Shown here piece after piece: positions 48,171-56,233 of a stretch of DNA of 64,000 bases. The translations under genes and the position numbers were made by a program. The DNA comes from Pseudomonas taeanensis MS-3. GTDB taxonomy: Bacteria; Pseudomonadota; Gammaproteobacteria; Pseudomonadales; Pseudomonadaceae. The stretch is taken from NCBI RefSeq assembly GCF_000498575.2, contig NZ_AWSQ01000002.1:861167-925166 (forward strand), given 5' to 3'. Below the pieces are notes generated by a model that saw nothing but the letters and a program-made list of their open reading frames with translations, was not told where the DNA came from and did no database searches. Every line of letters starts with the position of its first letter. Position 1 is the stretch's first letter.

Positions 48171-48566
48171 ATGACGAAGAGGCGTTTCCTATTTACAGCT
48201 GGCGAGCGGCTTCGGGGCCTGCGCGAACTGATGGGCCTGAGTCGGCCCGCCTTCGCGGAAATCGTCGGGATAAAACCCAAGCGCTTGGAGAATATTGAGA
48301 ACGGCTGGCAGAAGATGCACGACGAGGACTTCGAGAAAGTCTGCAGTGTGTTCGAGGAATTCAGCCGCTGGATCGCTTACGAAGGGCCGGTCGACCGGCA
48401 ACCACTGGAGCTCAAGGTGGCGGATTCCGCACAAAAGGCGGCAGTCTATTTGGTCAAGTGCAATCCAGATCTGTTGAAAAGCAGTGGTGTTTCACTGGAG
48501 GAGTGGACGAGTCGTCACCAAGCCGTGCTGGATGAGTTGTGTGACAGTGAAGACGGGGCGGGCTGA
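48171..48566 (+). CDS. XRE-type transcriptional regulator
   Basis: A 131-aa protein. Residues ~10-65 form a Cro/CI-type helix-turn-helix (ERLRGLRELMGLSRPAFAEI then VGIKPKRLENIENG). The C-terminal half is helical and probably dimerises. It resembles phage repressors by layout. It is expected to bind the 17-bp palindrome just upstream and repress the divergent pair. Confidence 0.8.
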   Translation: MTKRRFLFTAGERLRGLRELMGLSRPAFAEIVGIKPKRLENIENGWQKMHDEDFEKVCSVFEEFSRWIAYEGPVDRQPLELKVADSAQKAAVYLVKCNPDLLKSSGVSLEEWTSRHQAVLDELCDSEDGAG

Positions 48567-48630
48567 GCCTTAGCCGGTCGGGCTACGAGTCGAAACGCAA
48601 AGCCCTGTTCGCCTGGCAGGTCTCATGTCT

Positions 48631-49536
48631 TTAGCGCTGATGGGTTTCAGCCGCGTTCTGCGCCGCGAGAGTCTTCATGTACGCTACCACATCAGCTGCC
48701 CCGGCCAGGCGCAGGCCTTCACCCAGGGCGGTGGCCTCGGCTGAGTGTTTGGGCAGCAGGAGGAACTCCGCAGCGCCTGGGGTGCGTAGCAGCGACAGGC
48801 GTGCGTAAGGCAGGCCGTTATCCAGCAGCAGGCTCATAAACGCCGGGTCGCTCCAAGCGGCGCCGGGCATGGCCAGGACGTGATAGCAGCGTTGCAATTC
48901 CGTCAGGCCGTTGACGCTCAGACGGTAGTGGGATAACTGGGCGGGTAGGGCGACTTCCAGCTCGCGCCGGCGGGCATAGGCTACGGCACAGGCGAAGGCT
49001 TCGCTGTGATGCTCGCCAGCCCAGAACACCCGCTCGCCATGCCAGCAGGCTTGACGTAATTCGATCGGATCGCCAGCGAGAAACCGCGGCAGGGCCAGGC
49101 TGATGGTTTTGACGAAGTCTTTGTAGCTGATGATGCGCACGTGACGGCAGCCTTCGCTGGCTGCGTAATCCTCGAAACAGGAAAAGTGGGCTTGGTCGGG
49201 TTCGTTGCTGGACAACCCATCGACCCGACGCAGGTCGAACGATGCCAGCTGCTGCTCATGCACCTCGACGATCCGCATCAGCACTGCACGGGCTTGGGCC
49301 TTGTCTTCCTGAACCGGGCCGGAGAGCGCGTCACGCGGTAGTTCGACCAGGCGATGTAGCTGTGGGCCATCCAGCCAGCAGATGCTATCGCGGCGTGCCG
49401 GCAGCGGGGCGAATGGCAGGCGAAGGGTGCTGGCGCGCTCCAGTATCTGGCGTGGCACACGACCGATCAGACCCAGGCGTTGGGCCAGGCCGGCAAGGCG
49501 TGAACTGAGGGTAGCGGGTTGCTCGGACAGACTCAT
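48631..49536 (-). CDS. Conserved pseudomonad protein (possibly DUF6685)
   Basis: A 301-aa soluble protein without signal peptide or membrane helix. Features include a conserved SNEPDQAHFSCFEDYAASEG segment near residue 110 and RQACWHGERVFWAGEHHSEAFACAVAYARRRELEV near 180. I associate it with the family DUF6685 from memory with limited certainty. It is convergent with the XRE gene and divergent from the DUF2835 gene. Function unknown. Confidence 0.65.
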   Translation of the reverse strand: MSLSEQPATLSSRLAGLAQRLGLIGRVPRQILERASTLRLPFAPLPARRDSICWLDGPQLHRLVELPRDALSGPVQEDKAQARAVLMRIVEVHEQQLASFDLRRVDGLSSNEPDQAHFSCFEDYAASEGCRHVRIISYKDFVKTISLALPRFLAGDPIELRQACWHGERVFWAGEHHSEAFACAVAYARRRELEVALPAQLSHYRLSVNGLTELQRCYHVLAMPGAAWSDPAFMSLLLDNGLPYARLSLLRTPGAAEFLLLPKHSAEATALGEGLRLAGAADVVAYMKTLAAQNAAETHQR

Positions 49537-49686
49537 GGCCGGATACGAACTCCAGGATCATCTACGCCAGTGTGACAGTGCCTTGCGCACCTTGCACAGC
49601 CTATGCCGGACAATACGACAGGTTTATTACGGGGGCTGTGCGCCGCTTGTGGCAAGATTGCCGCACTCATTTGTGAAGGTGCCTCC

Positions 49687-49908
49687 ATGCCCAGTCTGGT
49701 ACTGGATATTGCGTTATCTGCCGAGCGTTTGCGTGCAGTCTATCAAGGCCGCGCCAACCGCATTCTGCTGCACAGCCGTGACGGTCGTCGGGTCAGTCTG
49801 CCCGCTCATCACGTTCGGCCGTTTTTGACCCATGAAGGCGTTTACGGCGCCTTTGAGTTGGAGTTTAGCGCGGCTGGCGAATTAGTGAACCTGCGGCGTT
49901 TGAACTGA
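49687..49908 (+). CDS. DUF2835 family protein
   Basis: A 73-aa small protein, DUF2835, with the compact beta-rich pattern [20 protein letters not shown] followed by [21 protein letters not shown]. It resembles a PilZ-like barrel in layout, but no ligand is known. ATG at 49687 after GGTGCC is chosen; an in-frame start at 49603 is not supported by the family's length. Confidence 0.85.
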   Translation: MPSLVLDIALSAERLRAVYQGRANRILLHSRDGRRVSLPAHHVRPFLTHEGVYGAFELEFSAAGELVNLRRLN

Positions 49909-49946
49909 AGTGCCAGGGCGCCTCGCGTGCAGGGCGCCTGGACGGC

Positions 49947-49952
49947 TATAAT
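49947..49952 (+). promoter_or_regulatory. Putative -10 element of pyrD
   Basis: A consensus TATAAT lies 43 bp before the pyrD start, just after a bulged GC-rich hairpin (49911-49940) that may terminate the DUF2835 transcript. No good -35 is visible. Confidence 0.45.
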
Positions 49953-49994
49953 CGCTGGCTTCCCGACTTCACCCTTATCGAGCTAAGCCTGCCC

Positions 49995-51023
49995 ATGTAT
50001 ACCCTGGCCCGCGAGCTGCTGTTCAAACTCTCCCCGGAGACCTCTCACGAACTGTCTATCGACCTGATCGGCGCCGGCGGTCGGCTGGGCCTTAATGCTT
50101 GGCTGAACAAAGCGCCGGCCAGCTTGCCGGTCAAGGTCATGGGCCTGGAGTTTGCCAACCCGGTCGGATTGGCAGCCGGCCTGGACAAGAATGGCGATGC
50201 CATTGATGGCTTCGCCCAGTTGGGGTTTGGCTTTGTCGAAATCGGCACCGTGACGCCCCGCCCGCAGCCGGGCAACCCCAAGCCACGCCTGTTTCGTCTG
50301 CCAGAGGCCGAGGCGATCATCAATCGCATGGGTTTCAATAATCACGGTGTCGATCATCTGCTGGCACGGGTACAGGCAGCGAAGTTCAACGGCGTACTGG
50401 GTATCAATATCGGCAAGAACTTCGATACCCCGGTCGAGCGAGCAGTGGACGACTACCTGCTAGGTCTGGACAAGGTTTATGCCCACGCCAGTTACGTCAC
50501 GGTCAACGTCAGCTCGCCGAACACCCCGGGCTTGCGCAGCCTGCAGTTTGGTGACTCGCTCAAGCAGCTGCTCGAAGCCTTGCGCCAGCGTCAGGAGTCT
50601 TTGACTCAGCAACATGGCAAGCGGGTACCGCTGGCGATCAAGATAGCCCCGGACATGAGCGACGAGGAAACTCGGCAAGTCGCCGCCGCATTGCTCGAAG
50701 CCGGGATGGACGCAGTGATTGCTACCAACACCACGCTGGGCCGTGAAGGGGTCAAAGGGCTGGAGTTTGGCGATGAGGCGGGCGGTCTGTCCGGTGCGCC
50801 GGTGCGCGACCAGAGCACGCATATAGTCCAGGTGCTGGCCAGTGAGCTGGCTGGGCGCATGCCGATCATTGCCGTAGGCGGCATCACCGAAGGCAGGCAC
50901 GCTGCAGAGAAGATCGCCGCGGGCGCCAGTCTGGTGCAGATTTATTCAGGGTTTATTTATAAGGGGCCGGCGTTGATCCGCGAAGCGGTGGATGCGATTG
51001 CCGGGCTGCCGCGTAAGGCATGA
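49995..51023 (+). CDS. pyrD: Dihydroorotate dehydrogenase (quinone), class 2
   Basis: A 342-aa membrane-associated flavoenzyme of pyrimidine synthesis, oxidising dihydroorotate with quinone. An amphipathic N-terminal helix ([18 protein letters not shown]) marks class 2. [16 protein letters not shown] and the catalytic-serine loop [14 protein letters not shown] near 171 are intact, and IAVGGI with FMN-binding residues lies near the end. Normal length. Confidence 0.97.
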   Translation: MYTLARELLFKLSPETSHELSIDLIGAGGRLGLNAWLNKAPASLPVKVMGLEFANPVGLAAGLDKNGDAIDGFAQLGFGFVEIGTVTPRPQPGNPKPRLFRLPEAEAIINRMGFNNHGVDHLLARVQAAKFNGVLGINIGKNFDTPVERAVDDYLLGLDKVYAHASYVTVNVSSPNTPGLRSLQFGDSLKQLLEALRQRQESLTQQHGKRVPLAIKIAPDMSDEETRQVAAALLEAGMDAVIATNTTLGREGVKGLEFGDEAGGLSGAPVRDQSTHIVQVLASELAGRMPIIAVGGITEGRHAAEKIAAGASLVQIYSGFIYKGPALIREAVDAIAGLPRKA

Positions 51024-51029
51024 GGGCAA

Positions 51030-51056
51030 TAAAAAGGGCTCCCTGAGGGAGCCCTT
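51030..51056. terminator. Bidirectional terminator between pyrD and rmf
   Basis: A 10-bp stem AAGGGCTCCC / GGGAGCCCTT with loop TGA lies 10 bp after pyrD. On the minus strand it is followed by TTTTTATT, so it should be strongest for the convergent rmf transcript. Confidence 0.8.
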
Positions 51057-51112
51057 GGGCTTGCGCCCGCGGCCCGGATGGGACCGCATGGTGAAGTCAG
51101 TAGGTTCCTTGT

Positions 51113-51328
51113 TCAGCCGACAGCGTGAAGTTCGTTGAGTCGATGGATACCGGCGGTGCCGGTCATGCCGTCCCAGTTGTCACCGCGACCTTCGCGCCAG
51201 CCGTTTAACCAGGCTTGGCGAACGGACGGAAGAGTGAAAGGACACATTTCGCGGGATTTACCACTGATGCCGTATTGATAGCCGCGCAAAAAAGCTTTGT
51301 CTAACGGGTCACGCTTAAGTCTTCTCAT
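51113..51328 (-). CDS. rmf: Ribosome modulation factor
   Basis: A 71-aa basic protein with the Rmf signature: RRLKRDPLDKAFLRGYQYGI and then CPFTLPSVRQAWLNGWREGR. It dimerises 70S ribosomes into 100S particles in stationary phase. GAGGG lies upstream of the ATG. Monocistronic, ending at the shared terminator with pyrD. Confidence 0.96.
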   Translation of the reverse strand: MRRLKRDPLDKAFLRGYQYGISGKSREMCPFTLPSVRQAWLNGWREGRGDNWDGMTGTAGIHRLNELHAVG

Positions 51329-51755
51329 AGGGTGTTGCCCTCACTTGTTGACTGTTATGTCCCTTAGACCTCGTGGCGAGGTCAGGCAGAAAGTATCTGC
51401 CATCGGTGTTCGCTGCCGGCGTCGCGAACCTCCTGTGCCCTCGCCCTTGCGGCGACGGCCTAGGTAGATTTCTATCGAATGCTTGAGTGCCTGTGAATGA
51501 TCGTTTTGTCATAAAGGCGCAATGCTTTTGAGGGTGTGGCCATAAGGCGGGTCAGGAAATGCACCGCTTTTGCAGACGGGCACTGACGTCATGGGCGTTT
51601 GCGCTGTGTGTGCTGGTGTTATGCCATCGCGAATAACTCGCGATTGTGAGTATTGTTTATTCCGACGAAGGGTCGCGCTGCGACTTTTTGTCACTTATTT
51701 TGGCTGTGTTGATTGCTCTTCACGCCGCTTATTGCCTTAGGCACTGGATATTCCC
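51329..51755. other. Divergent intergenic region, rmf and rlmL
   Basis: 427 bp holding the rmf promoter and leader (minus strand) and the rlmL promoter (plus strand). AT-rich stretches occur near 51500-51515 and 51640-51720. I see no gene or known RNA. Confidence 0.45.
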
Positions 51756-54029
51756 ATGTCGGATCGTTACGAACTCTTTCTCACTTGCCCCAAAGGCCTG
51801 GAAGGCTTGCTGCTCGAGGAAGCCAGCAACCTGGGGCTCGAGGAGGCGCGCGAACATACTTCCGCCATCCGCGGCATGGCCACGATGGAGACTGCCTACC
51901 GGCTGTGTCTGTGGTCGCGTCTGGCCAACCGCGTGTTGCTGGTGCTCAAGCGCTTCTCGGTACAGGACGCCGAAACGCTCTATGAAGGCGTGCTGGAAGT
52001 GGACTGGTTTGAACATCTGCAGCCTGCCGGTAGCCTGGCAGTGGAGTTCAGTGGTCATGGCTCGGGCATCGACAACACCCATTTCGGTGCGCTGAAAGTC
52101 AAGGACGCAATCGTCGACAAGCTGCGCCAGGCCGATGGTACGCGTCCGTCGATTGACAAGCTCAACCCGGATCTGCGCATTCACCTGCGCCTGGATCGCG
52201 GCGAGGCGATTCTGTCACTGGACCTCTCCGGGCACAGCCTGCATCAGCGTGGCTATCGCCTGCAGCAAGGCGCTGCGCCGCTCAAGGAAAACCTCGCTGC
52301 GGCAGTGCTGATTCGCGCCGGCTGGCCACGTATTGCCGCCGAAGGTGGCGCGCTGGCCGACCCCATGTGCGGTGTGGGCACCTTTCTGGTGGAGGCGGCG
52401 ATGATCGCTGCTGACATCGCGCCGAACCTCACCCGCGAGCAGTGGGGCTTCAGTAACTGGCTGGGTCATGTGCCGGCCCTGTGGAAAAAACTGCATGCCG
52501 AGGCCAAGCAGCGCGAGGCCGAAGGCCTGGCCAAGCCGCCGTTATGGATTCGTGGCTATGAAGCCGACCCGCGGCTGATTCAGCCGGCGCGCAACAACAT
52601 CGATCGCGCCGGGCTGAGCCACTGGATCAAGGTGTACCAGGGTGAAGTGGCGACCTTCGAACCGCGCCCGGATCAGAACCAGAAAGGCCTGGTGATCTGC
52701 AATCCACCTTATGGCGAGCGGCTTGGCGATGAGGCCAGCCTGCTGTACCTCTACCAGAACCTCGGCGAACGTCTGCGCCAGGCCTGTATGGGTTGGGAGG
52801 CGGCGGTGTTCACCGGCGCGCCCGATCTGGGCAAGCGCATGGGCATTCGCAGCCACAAACAGTACGCCTTCTGGAACGGCGCCTTGCCGTGCAAGTTGTT
52901 GCTGATCAAGGTGCAGCCGGAGCAGTTCGTCACCGGCGAGCGCCGTACGCCGGAGCAACGCGAGCGTGAGCGCGAGCAGGCTGAAGCCGCCAAGGCGCCG
53001 CTGGAGCCGCAAGAGCGTCAGTACAATAAGAACGGCAATCCGCTCAAGCCGGCGCCGGCGCCGGCCCCAGTCGTCGAGCAGGCGCGCCTGAGCGAAGGTG
53101 GGCAGATGTTCGCCAACCGCCTGCAGAAGAACCTCAAGCAGTTGGGCAAGTGGGCGCGGCGCGAGGGCGTTGAGTGCTACCGGCTGTATGACGCCGATAT
53201 GCCGGAGTACGCCCTGGCGATCGATCTCTATGAAGACTGGGTACACGTGCAGGAGTACGCTGCGCCCAAGTCAATCGACCCGGAAAAGGCCCAGGCGCGC
53301 TTGTTCGATGCTCTGGCGGCGATCCCGCAGGCGCTGAATGTCGACAAGAGCAAGGTGATCATCAAGCGCCGCGAGCGCCAGGCAGGCACCAAGCAATACC
53401 AGCGCCAGGCCACTCAGGGGCAATTCATGGAGGTGAACGAGGGCGGCGCCAAGCTGCTGGTCAACCTCACCGATTACCTCGACACCGGGTTGTTCCTCGA
53501 TCACCGACCGTTGCGTTTGCGTATCCAGCGTGAGGCCGCCGGTAAGCGCTTCCTCAATCTGTATTGCTATACCGCTACCGCGACTGTGCATGCGGCCAAG
53601 GGCGGGGCGCGCAGTACCACCAGTGTCGATCTGTCGAAGACCTATCTGGACTGGGCGCGACGCAACCTGTCGCTCAATGGCTTCTCCGACAAGAACAAGC
53701 TGGAGCAGGGCGATGTGATGACCTGGCTGGCGGAAGATCGCGGCGAGTACGAGTTGATCTTCATCGACCCGCCGACGTTCTCGAACTCCAAGCGTATGGA
53801 GGGCGTGTTCGACGTGCAGCGCGACCACGTGCAATTGCTCGACTTGGCCATGGCGCGCCTGGCCCCGGGCGGCGTGCTGTACTTCTCCAACAACTTCCGC
53901 AAGTTCCTGCTCGATGAGGGGCTGGCGACGCGTTATGCGGTGGAGGAGATCAGCGCTTCGACCCTGGATCCGGATTTCGCCCGCAACCCGAAAATCCATC
54001 GGGCCTGGCGACTGACCTCGCGCGGCTGA
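51756..54029 (+). CDS. rlmL: 23S rRNA methyltransferase RlmKL (m2G2445 / m7G2069)
   Basis: A 757-aa bifunctional enzyme. The N-terminal THUMP domain (~1-160) and a first SAM methyltransferase domain with catalytic NPPYGERL at ~316 perform m2G2445. A charged Pro/Ala-rich linker lies at ~390-445. The second methyltransferase (~470-757, RlmK part) has IDPPTFSNSKRM near 669 and performs m7G2069. The linker makes it longer than the E. coli enzyme (702). It ends at a REP pair. Confidence 0.95.
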   Translation: MSDRYELFLTCPKGLEGLLLEEASNLGLEEAREHTSAIRGMATMETAYRLCLWSRLANRVLLVLKRFSVQDAETLYEGVLEVDWFEHLQPAGSLAVEFSGHGSGIDNTHFGALKVKDAIVDKLRQADGTRPSIDKLNPDLRIHLRLDRGEAILSLDLSGHSLHQRGYRLQQGAAPLKENLAAAVLIRAGWPRIAAEGGALADPMCGVGTFLVEAAMIAADIAPNLTREQWGFSNWLGHVPALWKKLHAEAKQREAEGLAKPPLWIRGYEADPRLIQPARNNIDRAGLSHWIKVYQGEVATFEPRPDQNQKGLVICNPPYGERLGDEASLLYLYQNLGERLRQACMGWEAAVFTGAPDLGKRMGIRSHKQYAFWNGALPCKLLLIKVQPEQFVTGERRTPEQREREREQAEAAKAPLEPQERQYNKNGNPLKPAPAPAPVVEQARLSEGGQMFANRLQKNLKQLGKWARREGVECYRLYDADMPEYALAIDLYEDWVHVQEYAAPKSIDPEKAQARLFDALAAIPQALNVDKSKVIIKRRERQAGTKQYQRQATQGQFMEVNEGGAKLLVNLTDYLDTGLFLDHRPLRLRIQREAAGKRFLNLYCYTATATVHAAKGGARSTTSVDLSKTYLDWARRNLSLNGFSDKNKLEQGDVMTWLAEDRGEYELIFIDPPTFSNSKRMEGVFDVQRDHVQLLDLAMARLAPGGVLYFSNNFRKFLLDEGLATRYAVEEISASTLDPDFARNPKIHRAWRLTSRG

Positions 54030-54038
54030 TCTGGTTTG

Positions 54039-54102
54039 TGTAGGAGCGGCCTTGGCCGCGATTGAGTCTGTAGCTCATCGCCGCCAAGGTCGCTCCTACA
54101 CG
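54039..54102. repeat. REP inverted pair between rlmL and dacB
   Basis: TGTAGGAGCGGCCTTGGCCG and its inverted partner (ending GGTCGCTCCTACA) form a 64-bp inverted pair of the common Pseudomonas REP type. It fills the convergent gap and probably ends both transcripts. Confidence 0.85.
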
Positions 54103-54106
54103 TTCG

Positions 54107-55549
54107 TTAGCGGGTTTTGGGCTGGCGATACAGGTCGATTAGTACCTGGTCGAGAATCGATGAGGCGCCCCAGGGCTTGGGATCGTTGAGAATCGCCACC
54201 ACGGCCCAGCTATTGCCATTGCTGTCGCGGCTGAAACCGGCGATGGCGCGCACATTGTTCAGCGTACCGGTTTTGATGTGCGCCTCGCCGACCAGGGCGG
54301 TGCGCTGCAGGCGTTTGCGCATGGTACCGTCCATCGCCACCAGTGGCAGGGAGCTGATGAATTCGGCTGCATAGGGGCCTTTCCAGGCCAGTTGCAGGAT
54401 CTTCGCCATCTCCCGGGCGCTGAGACGCTCGGCGCGGGACAAACCCGAGCCGTTCTCCATCACCAGTTGTGAGGCGGTGATGCCTTTGCGCGCCAACCAA
54501 GCGCGGATCACCCGCTGTGCGGCCTTGGCATCGTCGCCGTCGGCTTCGTTGCGAAAGCGCGCGCCGAGGCTCAGGAACAACTGTCGAGCCATGGTGTTGT
54601 TACTGTATTTATTGATGTCGCGGATGATCTCCACCAGGTCCGGGGAGAAGGCGCGGGCGAGCAGGCGGGCGTTCTTCGGGACTTCGGCCATGCGGTCCTT
54701 GCCGAGGATGCTGCCCCCCAGCTCCTGCCAGATTGCCCTGACAGTGCCGGCGGCATAGCTCGGGTGATCGAGCAGCGACAGGTAAGTCTGCGCGCTGCAG
54801 CCCGCCGCCAGCTTGCCGGTGACGATCACCGTGGTGCCGTCGAACTGTTTCACCGGGTTGTAACGCACGTCCGGCCAACCCGGACATTTGCCGGCTTTCA
54901 GTGATGTGACTCGGTTGTCGATGCGAATATTGGCAATCGGTGGTTCGGCGGCGATGTGCACGGTGCCCGCCTCGTTGCGCGCGATAAAGCGCAGGGCCTT
55001 GAGATTGACCAGTAGGGCGTCGGGGGTGACCAGGAAAGGTTTGTTGGAGTCACCGCCGTCATCATTGAAGGTAGGCAGTTCGGGCTGGTTGAAATGGCTG
55101 CGGTCGAGAATCAGGTCGCCCGTCACCTGGCGTACGCCATTGGCGCGCAGGTCACGCAGCAGCAACCAGAGCTTCTCCATGTTCAGCTTGGGGTCACCGC
55201 CCCCTTTGAGGAACAGGTTGCCGTGTAGTACGTCGCCTTTCAGTGTGCCGTCGGTGTAAAACTCGGTTTTCCACTGGTAAGTAGGGCCGAGCAGTTCCAG
55301 TGCGGCATAAGTGGTCACCAGCTTCATGGTCGAAGCCGGGTTGACTGAAATATCGGCATTGAAAAAGGTGCTGTTGCCCGGGCCGTTGAGCGGCAGGGTA
55401 ACCAATGACAGCGACCTGGAGTTGATCTTGTTGGCTTTCAGCGCCTGCTGCACTTTGCTGGGCAAACTGCTGTCGACGGCGGCGTTGAGGGGCAGGGCGA
55501 GCGGCAGTAGCAAGCCGGCAATAGCCAGTTGGCGCAGGGTTTTGATCAT
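54107..55549 (-). CDS. dacB: D-alanyl-D-alanine carboxypeptidase/endopeptidase (PBP4)
   Basis: A 480-aa periplasmic S13-family peptidase trimming peptidoglycan cross-links. The signal peptide ends near LNAA-VDSS. Active-site motifs are SxxK at S73-K76 (ASTMKL), SNN near 315 and KTG near 427 (HIKTGTLNN). In pseudomonads PBP4 loss can derepress AmpC. ATG at 55549 is used because it opens the signal peptide; an in-frame start at 55651 is rejected. Confidence 0.96.
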   Translation of the reverse strand: MIKTLRQLAIAGLLLPLALPLNAAVDSSLPSKVQQALKANKINSRSLSLVTLPLNGPGNSTFFNADISVNPASTMKLVTTYAALELLGPTYQWKTEFYTDGTLKGDVLHGNLFLKGGGDPKLNMEKLWLLLRDLRANGVRQVTGDLILDRSHFNQPELPTFNDDGGDSNKPFLVTPDALLVNLKALRFIARNEAGTVHIAAEPPIANIRIDNRVTSLKAGKCPGWPDVRYNPVKQFDGTTVIVTGKLAAGCSAQTYLSLLDHPSYAAGTVRAIWQELGGSILGKDRMAEVPKNARLLARAFSPDLVEIIRDINKYSNNTMARQLFLSLGARFRNEADGDDAKAAQRVIRAWLARKGITASQLVMENGSGLSRAERLSAREMAKILQLAWKGPYAAEFISSLPLVAMDGTMRKRLQRTALVGEAHIKTGTLNNVRAIAGFSRDSNGNSWAVVAILNDPKPWGASSILDQVLIDLYRQPKTR

Positions 55550-55785
55550 GGGGCAGGTACCCTCCAGGCGAGGGCTGAAAAGGACACGCGGCTTAGGCGC
55601 AAAGTCCCACAGCGGTTTGGCAGATTGTTGCGCATTATGCCCGAAGGCCAAGGCGCCAGGGCGGCTCTACGACCAGCGTGCGCTAGTTATTTATTGGCCG
55701 CTGATGGCTCAGCTAACAGAGAGTCGGGCATGTCGAGCGCTAAACTGCTAAAGTGCCGCGCGTTATCACTCTTGAGGATTGTTTC

Positions 55786-56127
55786 ATGGCTACCAACCGT
55801 TCCCGCCGTCTGCGCAAAAAACTCTGCGTGGATGAATTCCAAGAGCTGGGTTTTGAGCTGAACCTGAACTTTAAAGAGGACCTGACTGACGAGGCCGTTG
55901 ATGCATTCCTCGATCAGTTCCTCAGCGACGCCATGACGGCCAACGGCCTGGGTTATGTCGGTGGCGATGACTACGGCCTGGTGTGCCTGGCCAAGCGCGG
56001 CTCGGTCAACGACGAGCAGCGTGCTGCTGTCGAGGCCTGGCTGAAGGGCCGCAGCGAGCTGGTCGACTTCAATGTCAGCCCGTTGATGGATGTCTGGTAC
56101 CCGGAAGCTCAGGTCAACCCGGCCTGA
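55786..56127 (+). CDS. yggL: YggL-family 50S ribosome-binding protein
   Basis: A 113-aa DUF469/YggL protein with the basic start MATNRSRRLRKKLCVDEFQE cut at that point, then FELNLNFKEDL and a conserved GYVGGDDYGLVC. Reported to bind the large ribosomal subunit. The ATG at 55786 follows TTGAGGATTG. A strong hairpin follows. Confidence 0.93.
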   Translation: MATNRSRRLRKKLCVDEFQELGFELNLNFKEDLTDEAVDAFLDQFLSDAMTANGLGYVGGDDYGLVCLAKRGSVNDEQRAAVEAWLKGRSELVDFNVSPLMDVWYPEAQVNPA

Positions 56128-56134
56128 TGTCCGC

Positions 56135-56165
56135 CGGCAGGGCATGCGCAACGCATGCCCTGCCG
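56135..56165. terminator. Terminator hairpin between yggL and the HD-GYP gene
   Basis: A perfect 14-bp stem CGGCAGGGCATGCG / CGCATGCCCTGCCG around a 3-nt loop, 8 bp after yggL, with a short T-rich tail (CTGTTTAG). Confidence 0.8.
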
Positions 56166-56233
56166 CTGTTTAGCCCCGCTATCGCTGCATCACCCTGCAC
56201 TTCTTTATCGTCCCGCCATAAGATCCTGCAGAC

